From: Saccharina japonica
Lineage: Eukaryota; Sar; Phaeophyceae; Laminariales; Laminariaceae
DNA: 64,000 nucleotides
Direction of reading: 5' to 3'
Assembly (NCBI GenBank): GCA_008828725.1
Contig: MEHQ01001626.1
Span: 479,345 to 543,344 of the forward strand
Made by a program: the position numbers and the translations under genes. The notes beneath the pieces are model-generated. The model was given only the letters and a program-made list of their open reading frames with translations, searched no databases and was not told where the DNA came from. Shown piece by piece: positions 48,028 through 58,761 of this stretch (positions are counted from its first letter, which is position 1; the number at the start of each line of letters is the position of its first letter).

Positions 48028-48120
48028 GAAAAGGGTTAAGAAAGGACCACGGCCCGAAAACGCTAACCCCTTTTCTACGAAATACTGCAAAAATGACCCT
48101 ACACTAATTCCAAGTGTTTA
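48028..48120. mobile_element. MITE-like repeat, inverted copy
   Basis: Starts near AAGGGTTAAGAAAGGACC and ends with CCTACACTAATTCCAAGTGT, which resembles the reverse complement of 48248-48338. Diverged and without coding sequence. Class assignment is tentative. Confidence 0.4.
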
Positions 48121-48140
48121 GCCCCCCCCCACCCAAATAT

Positions 48141-48216
48141 GCTCCGTCTTTAAAGGGATGCGCGGTTAATGGTCAAATGACTAAGGCAAGCACCAAATGA
48201 GTACCCCCCCCCCCTC
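48141..48216 (+). mobile_element. LINE 3'-tail fragment with C-tract
   Basis: A solo copy of the tail: CTCCGTCTTTAAAGGGATGC, the ATGGTCAAATGACTAAGGCA core, then ATGAGTAC and a run of 12 C. No coding part remains. It lies downstream of the minus-strand WHIM-domain gene. Confidence 0.65.
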
Positions 48217-48247
48217 CCCAATAGCAAGTGGGGGATTTGATAAAGGA

Positions 48248-48338
48248 GTTTAACCTCTTAAGAACCGGTCCCTCGTTTTTGGGGACAAACTACTTGGAAA
48301 TAGTGTGGGATTAATTCTTCAGTTCTGAATGGGTTAAC
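48248..48338. mobile_element. MITE-like element with about 19-bp inverted ends
   Basis: The left end GTTTAACCTCTTAAGAACC and the reverse complement of the right end, GTTAACCCATTCAGAACTG, form imperfect terminal inverted repeats around an internal TTTTTGGGGACAAAC block shared with 33.7 kb. It lies immediately downstream of the possible stop codon of the chromatin gene. Confidence 0.5.
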
Positions 48339-48350
48339 AGAGTCTACGTA

Positions 48351-49239
48351 TCATACATCGGTTTCCTGCCTGCACAAGAAACGGCGACCAAAGAGAGGCT
48401 GGACAGACAGACTGACCTCTTCCCTCTCCGATTCGGGCTGCTCCTGTATTCCTTCTTCGTAGTACCTGGCGGCCTTCTCGAGCTCGTGCGTCTCCACGTC
48501 CTCTTCATCGCCATCGTCGTGCACTACGTGCCACAGCTGGAAAAAATAAAAAATAAACGAAACGAAACGAAACGAAATCAGTAAAACATCGACGACAGCA
48601 ATACGGACGGTATATACCGACGGCAGCAGCGACGGCGAGACACCGATCGAGGGGAAACAGAGTCGAGTCCTCGTGTGCCAACCGGCAAACGCCGTGTACT
48701 ACCTACAGTACTACTGCTGCTGTACTGCGGCTACTGCTTGTTGTATTACTATTGTACTACAGTACTACGTACTACTACTAGTACTACTACTGCCGCTGCT
48801 ACCGAGTCAAGTCCAGCGAGCGGAAAAAGTCGTGGCGGACACGACGACTAGCAAGGGAGAAAAGACAATGGCTACTGTTGTACTATTGCTGTAATTTTGC
48901 AATATTGCTGTAATTTTGCAATACTGCTGGTACTACCGTAGTCTCGTACTGTGTTACTACTACAGGTTCCTGGTATTAATAGTGTAGCTAATGCTATGGT
49001 ACTACTACTCCTGCTGCTGCTGCAACTAGATCGTCGTGGGCCGAAGGAGCGTGTCTGTGATGCGATTCATCACTCTTGCGTTAGTTTTGTCGTTTTCGTT
49101 TTCTTGTTTTTGTTTTGTTTTTACCTCCGGGTCGCCCGCCTTAGCGGGAAGGTGGGCCGCCACCGTGCAGTTGCTCTTCCCGAACTCCTAGCAGCATGCC
49201 CAACCACCGCACGCCGTAAAGAGAGGAGAGTGACAGGAG

Positions 49240-49271
<32 letters not shown>

Positions 49272-52200
49272 NNNNNNNNNNNNNNNNNNNNNNNNGGGGG
49301 GGGGGGGGGGGGGAGGAAGGGAGGGGCAAAAAGGTTACGCTAACACGTCGATAGAAAGAAATGATAACGTGAGAAGAAAAAAAAAACTGAGAAAGAACGA
49401 AACGTAAACAGCACTAACCCAGCAATGCGCGCTCCGGCACCTCTCGAAACCCTGTACATGATTAATTTTATATATCGAACGCCTGTCTCACGACACTTGT
49501 ACGCGACACCACCGACACCACCGCTGTATTACCACCCAAAACAGCACCAACACCTACACACACCCACATGATCACGACAACCACCAACAGCACCAGCACA
49601 GACTTCACCACCGTCAACACCGACACCACCACCAACACCAGCACTATCAACACTGCCAGCGCCACCAGCAGCAGCGCCAACACGAACAATATCTCCAAGT
49701 ACCAATATCAATGTCAATTCTACCAACACCGACACCATCGACACCTCCACTGACACATACCACCAACCTCTACCCACACCCAAACATGCACCAACACCAA
49801 CACCACCATCACCATCACCAACACAGACATAACACTACCACCACCACCGCGTCACGGCGCGGCTCTCCTCTCCCCGAAGTTATACATGCAACCGCTCTCG
49901 CTACTGCAGGCGCTACCGATACCGCTACACCGTTATACCGGTACTGTTACCGCTATACCGCTACCTCTACACCGCTATACCGGTACCGCTACCGTTAAAC
50001 CGTTACCGCTAAACCGGTACCGCTAAACCGGTACCGCTAAACCGGTACCGCTAAACCGTTACCGCTAAACCGGTACCACTAAATCGGTACCGCTAAACCG
50101 TTACCGCTAAACCGGTACCGCTGAACCGTTACCGCTAAACCGGTACCGCTAAACCGTTACCGATAAACCGGTAACGGTTAAAAAAACCGGTACCGCTAAA
50201 CCGGTACCGCTAACCCGGTACCGCTAAACCGTTACCGCTGAACCGGTACCGCAAAAACCGTTATACCGGTACCGCTGCCGCCATACCGCTACCTCTACAC
50301 ACCACTATACCGGTACCGGTACCGCTAGACCGGTACCGCTAAACCGGGGTACCGCTAGCGCTATACCGGTACCGGTACCGCTATACCGGTACCGCTACAC
50401 CGCAATACCGGTACCGCAATACCAGCACCGCTACAGCTGCCGCTACCGTAGCTTCAACCCTAATGCCGAAAACAGAAAAATAGCAACAAAAACGATTGTA
50501 GAAGAGGTCCCGTTTCTTGCCGCGTAGGGCGTAAGGCACAACATAAGTACCTTGAAGAAGCGGCGGCATCGTCGACCAATGAAAGGGTGAGCATCGGGGG
50601 AGAACCGCCACCCTTTCGCCTCCATTTCTGTAACCGACACGAGAGCAGAAAAAAAAAGACAAGACAAGACAAGAAAAAAAAAAAAAAGTTGAGACAGATG
50701 ATAAGAATAAGAATAAGAACAAGAACACGTAGTAGTCAAAATATTCTTACTGTGGTATTATTATCCTTGCTGTAGCAGTCTAATCGCACAAGAACGAAAA
50801 AAGAACACTTGAAATTTGGTCCCTTGTGCCTTCGTACATATTATACCATGGAAACTACAGCAGTACGTTTTAACTCACGCATGCGGTTGCCCTCAATCTT
50901 GTCCTCTCCCTCCTGCAGCTCTCGCAGGTTCTTCTCCAGCATCAAAACTGCCTGTCCAAGATCGGAAACCCCAGAGGCGTCTTTCACCAGCCGCAGCCAC
51001 AACCCCCGAGGGGTCCCCGAGTTCGTCCCCTTCGAGTACTCTCTGCACAAAGAAACAAGAAAAAGAAGGCGGAGGCGGCAAAACAGAAAAACACATAAAT
51101 AGAATATTAGACTATCAATAGTCTAGAAAAAACGCAAACACTTATATTGGCATGACCACAAACACGAAACCGCTCGTACGTATACATATAATACGAGTTT
51201 CTATACCCGTACTCTGTACACAAGCACAGCAGCAGAAAAACATAAAATGTACCAGGGAATACCAGGTGCAGACCGATAAACACGCACTACAAATAGTACC
51301 TGTATGTATGATACTATAAACAGTACCGACCTACTATCTGTATATATAGTAATAACGATTGCATACAACACGAAACACGAACAACCAAAGAGTTGCTTAT
51401 GTTTCCGGACGCAGTGGCACATTTTAGTATCAGTCATCCTCACTCTCCAACCCAGCTATATGTAACTACGTACACCGTATACCTGGTACCGCGTAACACG
51501 CCAGAAAACACCCCCCCCCTCTATTAGTAGGATTAATTCCAAAGCTGGGTTTTCCAACAACGGGGAGGCGGTGAGCGACGGCTCTAGGGAAATATCTCAA
51601 CGAGAGCATTTCCAACAAGCCCCCGTTTTTTGTTGCGTGTGCCCCCCCACAAGCTTTGCAGAAAACCGGCTGCGAAATTCGTCACACAGCGGGCGTGTTA
51701 TATGTATCACCCCCGGGTGATAGACGGTCGTATTAAAAATAAAATAAAATAAAATCAACGTATATACAGCAGCAAGGTAAAAAAAAACTAGAAAACGACC
51801 GATTTTTTACGCGACACCCCGCACGTATATATAACCGTTACGCGACCGCTACAACTCCTAAGACATCGCCCCCCCCAGGGTTTTCTACGATGTATATTTT
51901 AATAAAAAAATATACGTTGTTCCTTTTAAGAAAACGCCCCCCGTCTCGAAAGGGATGCGTGGTCAATGGTCAAATGACCAAGGCAAGCAACAAATGAGTA
52001 CACCCCCCCGACTCCCAATTTGTTTTCCATCCCTACCCAACAGGCAGAAATGGAGATCGTTCGTCTCCTGCAGCGACACACTCTCAACTTGGTTCACCGC
52101 TTCCTGTGCGGCGGGGTCGATGTCTGCTCGTCCCCGGAACGAAGACGCCTCCTGCCGCTGTATTTGGATGCCGTCACGGACATGCGTATGGTCATCCTGG

Positions 52201-54390
52201 CGCGTTCAAGGTGACCGTTACGCCTCCCCCTCCCCCCCCCCCCCCCCCCCTTGTCTCTCCCCTGGTAGTAGCCATACCAGAAAACAAATCAGTTCATTCG
52301 AAGCTGTCATCCGATGCAAGAAGGTCCGCTCCACAAGCGATTCTTAGTAGGATGCAAGCTCACTCTTCATGCGATTCGTTGAACATCTCACAGCGCTTCG
52401 TGCTTGGTGCACGCAACGTCTGCCTGGTTGGTGGAAGCCCAACGTGCTCCGTCCCGGCATTGTAGGGATGCAAGGGTCTATGGTCATATGACTACAGCCA
52501 TGCACGACATGAGTACACCCCCCTCCTCGCTCTATATACGCCATCTGTTATTTGTGCTATGAGTAAGTCAGTGGGAGAGGGGGGGGAACATCAGTATAGG
52601 GCATGACTAGTACCGTCGCAGGCCCGGCCAGCTTTCTTTTGCTACACCTGTTCGGTTTAGTTTGCTTGCTTCCTTGCGTCCTTGCTCCCTTACTAGCTGC
52701 AATCACATCCCCCCCCCTCTCTTCTTCTCCGTCTCGGAAGGGATACGTGGTCAATGGTCAAATGACTAAGGCAAGCAACAAATGAATACGCCCCCCCCCC
52801 TCGCTGCTCCGTCCTGGCATTGTAGGGGTGCGGGAGTCTATGACCATAACGCACTACGGCCATAAATGGCATGAGTACACCCCCTCCCGCCGCGCCCTCC
52901 TCCCCTTTCCCTTCCCCCCAATGCTAACCCCGCCCCCCCCTCCTTCCCCATGCCATCTTCCCTCCGCCCCGCCCTGTTTTGATGCTTTACAATAATTTTT
53001 TCCTACCCCCCCCCCCCCCTCATCCGCTATCCTCCTTTCGACCATCTTCGGTGCACAAACGTGACCCAATTTCCTGTACCTGGTAGGAGCGTGTGGATGT
53101 TCGCGTGGGGTTGGGCGTACCGAGCGTTCTCCCCCTTCCACGTTAGGGAAACCCGAAATATGGGACCGATTCGCGATTTCGCCGAGCTGGTTCTTGATGC
53201 CTCTGTCGGTGGTGTGCGGGCGGGGGGGGCGGGGGTGGGGGAGGGGGCGCGGGAGCGGGTTGGAGAGGGCGGGGAGGAGGTCGGGGAGGGGGGGCGAGGG
53301 GGGGCGATTTCGACGGAGGGCTTGGAGCCTTCTTGTGGAGTGTTGTCTTCACCGTCGCTCTCATCATCAGCAGCAGCAAGAGCAGGAGCAGCAACAGCAG
53401 CAGCAGCGGCAGCAGCGAGAAGAAATCCCGCGACAGCAAGAGGAGGACATATGAAGGAGGGGGAGCAGGAGGAGGAGGAGGAGGGGGGGAGGGGAGGGGG
53501 CCTGACGGGTATGACGCCCGATAATATTGGTAACGGTGGAGGTGATGTATCAGCGGACGCGGGGATAACTGCGGTCAGGGCGAGCGTGGGGGTGGGGGCC
53601 GGAGCGAAGACGGCGCTGTCCGAGATGGCCGGACGCAAGAGTCATCGGAAGCATCCCGATGCTATGGTTGATGAGGTGAAGCGTAGAATGTGGAAGGCAG
53701 CGTGGTGGGGTGGGGTCGGGTGGAACGGGGGGGAGGGAGAGAGGGGGTGTGTCGGTGGTGGCAGTGGTGGCGCTGGTGGTGGCGGCGGTGTTGATAGTAT
53801 TGGTGTTGGTGTTGGTGTTGTCGTTGTTTTTGTTGTTGGTGTAGTTGTTGGTGCTGTTGCTGCTCTTTTTTCGGACACACCGTCCGTCTCACCAACGAAG
53901 CCCCATTTTCGCGGTGGCCCCATCACTAACCGCTTCGTCATTTCCGCCCGCAACTCGCCGGGTTTCCTCTTTTGCTCCCGCTTCCGTCCGTCCAGACGAT
54001 TACTTTGCTGTTCGCGGGTCAGGACACAAGCGCGGCCACGCTAAGCTGGACGATGCACCTCCTGTCGTTGCCAGAGAACCGGCCGTACCTTCTGGAGGTG
54101 AGACCACGTCGCTTTTGTTGTTATGTCGAACCTGTTACCGGTGTTTATTTGATTTATCTGTGTTTGGCGTGTGTTCAGTGATTGCTGTGACCTCCGGCGG
54201 GAGGAATTGGCTCGGGTTTGTTAGGCTCATCGGCGTGGTAGTGGTTCGCCTGTCTGTTGGTCTGTGTGCCTTTTGTGTCTTTGTGTCTTTGTGTCTATCT
54301 GTGTGTCTGTCTGTTTGTTTGTTTGTTTGTCTGTCTGTCTGTTTGTTTGTCTGTCTGTCTGTCTGTCTGTCTGCCTGCCTGTCTGTCTGG

Positions 54391-54444
<54 letters not shown>

Positions 54445-57400
54445 TACTGCCTGTTTTCCTTTCCTTCAGTGTGTTTATTTTCATCTCGCTTCCTATATCC
54501 CTCCTCCCGACCCCTCCCCCCCCCCTGCATATGAAGTACACCCCCCTATAAATATTTAATATATTTTATAGGTTGGGTTGGCGTCGGTTGGCAACGACGC
54601 TGCAAAATACGCCTCTCACTGCGTGAGCTCGACAACCAGGGTACCGTTTTGTTTTTATTTTTTTGGCGGTCACCCATGCTGGCGGTCTTGTTAGATCATT
54701 TGTGCGGGGCTGATAACCTCATCTCCGCACAAGGGGAATGATCGTATTACGTAGTGTGTATATGGTAAGGCATCCACGAGGCAGATACGTAGTGATACCT
54801 ATTGCTGTTTCTGGAAGTGGCCACACCATAAATTAAATCAATTCATTGGAGGCTGTCGTCCATATGCAAGTCCACCTCACAGGCGGTTCTTAGCAGGATG
54901 CAGCTCACCCTCCATGCGACTCGCCCAATACCTCACGGCGCTTCGCGCTTGTTGCAAGCAATGTCTGCCTGGTTGGTGAAAACCCAACGTGCTCCGTCCC
55001 GGCATTGTAGGGATGCGAGGGTCTATGGTCATACGACTACGGCCGTGCACAATATGAGTACCCCCCCCCCCCCCCCCTCCCGTCTCGAAAGGGTGCGTGA
55101 ACAATGGCCAAATGACTAAGGCAAGCAACGAATGAGTACGCCCCCCCTCGACCAAGGCCGCGGACGGGTTCGTGCCTATGCTTTCACGAAGAGCTCAATA
55201 TCTCACCCGAATCACGACTTCGAAGAAGGTTGTTTGCGCGACCCGAGCAACATTTGTATGCGCTGTATGCGCTGTATGCGCTACCTATTAATAGCCCTAA
55301 AACACATATACGAGCAAAACATATAATTCTAACCGGTAGTTGCTCACTCGAGGAGCTCTACGTACGGACCATAAACTATTGCCTCAGAAGGCAAGAGCGG
55401 AACCCCTACCGTGGCATTGCTGCCCCCTCCCCCCCTCCCCACTCTCACTCACGCCGCAGGACCGTAATTATCTTTTCCACGTCGGTTTTTTTACACCTCG
55501 ACTGCAGATACGACGTGAAACGCTCGCCGCGGCTGACTCCGACGGCCACATCCATTGCGCCTCGGCCGCCGACAAACGCCTCCCCATGGTTGACGCTTGC
55601 ATCCGGGAGTCGCAGCGGCTGTACCCTGTGGCGCCCTTCGTGGTTCGACACTTGACGTCCGACCTCCACCTCAAGGACGGTGAGAAAAGCCTCGTTTCCC
55701 GGATTGTTCTCACATTATTTTTGTCCGGGGTGTTTCTAACGGGGTGTTTTGCTTCATAATTTTCTTCCGGAAATTTCTCAAGTTCTCGACGGGATTTTTT
55801 CCAGGCCTTTTCCTATGGCGGTGTTGCTGGATTTTCTCGCGCATTTGTATTTCCCCCTATTGTTTCTCCCGGAATTGTGTTAGGTTATGGCCACATCGTA
55901 TTTGTTATCGGCGATGTGTTTTATAGGGTGGGCACCAGCGCGTTGGATTTTGGCCGTGGGGCGGGGCCATTGGTTCCGACGTTTGTTGGGTGTCCACCGT
56001 CTGGAAGGGGGTAGCGCTCATTCCCGGAAATTCATACGGAATATTCTACGCGGTGATGGTTGGTCGGCGCGGTGGGGCAGCGGCGACGGGTGTCGGCAGT
56101 GGATACTTTGCAGTGGGTACCGTGCGACGAACTTGGCGAAGGAAATGCAAGGACCCGTACCCGTACGTACGTGAAGGATATACCTGACCGTTCCCCCGGT
56201 TTTGCTACTCGGACGCGCACCAGGTTTCACCAAGTAACGACGTAACTAAAACGCAAAAGAAGACCTAGGAAAAGGTATGTGTATACCCCGTCGCAAAATA
56301 AGCGTTGCGCGATTTGTGTCCCCAAGTCATATTTGTTGACGGTAGCAGCCAGGGGGGCACGCCAAAGACCAAAGAGGCCCGCCGAGAGGACGCCCTAATT
56401 GACATCCAACGCTCGAATAAAGTTCCTCGCTAATTATTGAACCAACTGGTCATACGACTACGGCCATGCACGACATGAGTACACCCCCCCCCCCCCCCCC
56501 CCCCCAGCCCCGCCCCTAAACCCTCCCCCCGACGCTCTTGCTTGAAATTTTACCTTGCCCTTGCCCGCTTGTTGCGAAAAGGAACCTTGCTTCCGGCGGG
56601 GGTGCTTGCCTGCGTGTGGATCTACGGCCTGCACCGCCACCCAGCCTTATGGAAATCCCCCGACAGCTTTGTTCCCGAGCGGTGGTTGAACGGAGCCCAG
56701 CAGGCGAGCGAGGGACCGTCCCAAATATTGTTGTCGTTGTTGTTGTTGTCGTCACACTAAGTCATAGCCAAAATTCTAGTTTGTTGTGACAGGACGGCCT
56801 CCAGTATTTCTGGAGCGGAAGAGTGTACACGCCCAGGAAAGCATAAAATCAATGCGAAACAGTAGACACCATAACTCTACGTAAGCACATCGTGCAGCCT
56901 CAAACAATGGAACCAGCATATGTGTGCACCAGATGTGTTTTGATCATACATACCGTGTACGAGACGGCTATACATGCGCTATGCCTTCGGTTGAAGGGGA
57001 GGCTGTAAATCGCGCTAGAGAAAAAGGGCGACGATGCTCCAACAATAAGTGTTTATCACATCGTTTCCCCTACCCCAAGAGTAGGACGTGGTTGTGCGCG
57101 CTCAAGGTTGCTCGTGATGCGGAGGAGGTTCAGATAGCAAGCGCATAGTCTGTTAGTTCCGAAACAGTTTAACATTCTACGTACTCAATCCGTACTGCTA
57201 CTTAGAAAAGGTACGTACTCGTAGAACATACCAATACTCGGTACCATTTTTTTCCCAAAGCATGCTTTTTGTAAAAAATAGTACGTAGAACATACCAATA
57301 CTCGGTACCATTTTTCTCCCAAAGCATGTTTTTTGTTTAGCTGCTTGTTTCAATCTGCATTTTGTTCAGCTTTGTTTTGTTTTTCGTATATATGGTTTTG

Positions 57401-58718
57401 GTTTTGGCTGTACATTAGCGTGATGAGATCCCTCGCCCGCCGCGTTTTGAATGCCCGGGAGGACTCTCCATATTGTGTGCATCTCTGGAGCCTCTCCTTC
57501 CAGCCCCCCGGCCGATAACTTGGCTAAGAGTACGCGCGGCAGTCGCTCCCGTCAACACATGCCGTTATTGCTAGGCAAGAACTCTAGTCACTTTTTTCTG
57601 CAAAGCACGGTTGGTCGTTCCGACGGTTACCACGACAAGCGCGAGGTACCCCCCCCCCCCTGCTGCAGCGCCTCCCTCCTCTCTTGCCACACCTGGACCT
57701 GCCAGAAAGAAGGAGGTTTGCCAGTAGCCGGGAGGAGGAGGATATAGATGCACAGATGTGCCCCTGTGGCAAAGCGATAGAGAGTGGAATTCACATAGTG
57801 GGAGAATGTGAAATGCACAAGAAGGAACGGGATGTGTTAGATGAGGAAACTAGGAAAATAGACGAGTGTGGCATGGAGAAGTTTTGAGATAGTAGCGAGA
57901 AAACGATCGCTATCTTAGGAGATAGATGGTGGCCACAGGCGGCGAAACAGGAAGGGGATAAGATTAGCAAAACGTTTCTTTGTAATATATGGAAACAACG
58001 TAATGAGCGCCCAAGTGTTGGAGGTGTCCCTATTAGGAGTAGGAACGGTACTCCGTCTCGAAAGGGATGCGTGGTCAATGGTAAAATTACTAAGGCAAGC
58101 AACAAATAAGTACGCCCCCCCCCCTTCTTGTTGTAGCACAATTCGACGAAAGCCGACAAGGGCAGGAAACAAGTGCTCAAATTGTCTTCTCGCGAAAAAA
58201 ATGCAAGGCACGTACCGTAGGTTGGTCCGGAGGAGAAGAAAAAAGAGCCTACGACATAATATGTGACCCCGGATCTGAGTTACGACTATATAAGAGAGAG
58301 AGAAAAGAAGGGCGGAGGAAAATAAATGGGATGCGGGAAAAGAAAAAGAAAAATAGCAGGTCTTCACTGCTGCCACTGTTCACCTGTCCTTAACGCTGCG
58401 CTCGAGCTCAGCAATGTCGTATCTCTCTTGCAGAGCCTGCCGGAGTTCTCCCTCCCTCTTACCCCTAGGGTCCAGGCTGAGGATGAGATTGTGGAACTCC
58501 TCTTCCTGTCGGCGTAAAAAAAAAGAAGTAAAGGGGTCGTATTAGAGATCGGGAACCGAACTAAGAATAAGACATTCCGTGGTTTGTTGTGGGAGATAAT
58601 TAGGCGTTTTGGTTCACATGACGGGGTTGAATAATTGACCTCGATGGCGCAAGGCAGCATTGAAAACAACAAACACAACGACACAACAAACACGATAACA
58701 ACAAACACAACAACCAAG

Positions 58719-58761
<43 letters not shown>

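Larger units (their letters stand above)
38350..48350. other. Gene-free, repeat-dominated region between DBT and the WHIM-domain gene
   Basis: Between the DBT stop codon and the end of the minus-strand chromatin gene I find no supportable exon. It contains GGT-rich simple sequence (39.0-39.12 kb), a 30-bp hairpin-forming tandem array (41.27-41.59), an interstitial telomere tract (41.67-41.70), a MITE-like copy (41.97-42.08), an 801-bp duplication (42.3-44.0) and the CCGAA satellite (44.0-47.57). The 1200-aa open frames on both strands at 43.8-47.7 kb are read-through of the satellite. Confidence 0.7.

Noticed and set aside
54240..54560. Cys/Leu/Val-rich membrane-protein-like frames
   Set aside because: They are translations of TGTC tetranucleotide repeats within a P450 intron.
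57333..57750. Missing haem-binding exon of the P450
   Set aside because: Frames here were scanned for a FxxGxRxCxG pattern; none was seen. The downstream part instead matches a LINE C-terminal zinc motif.
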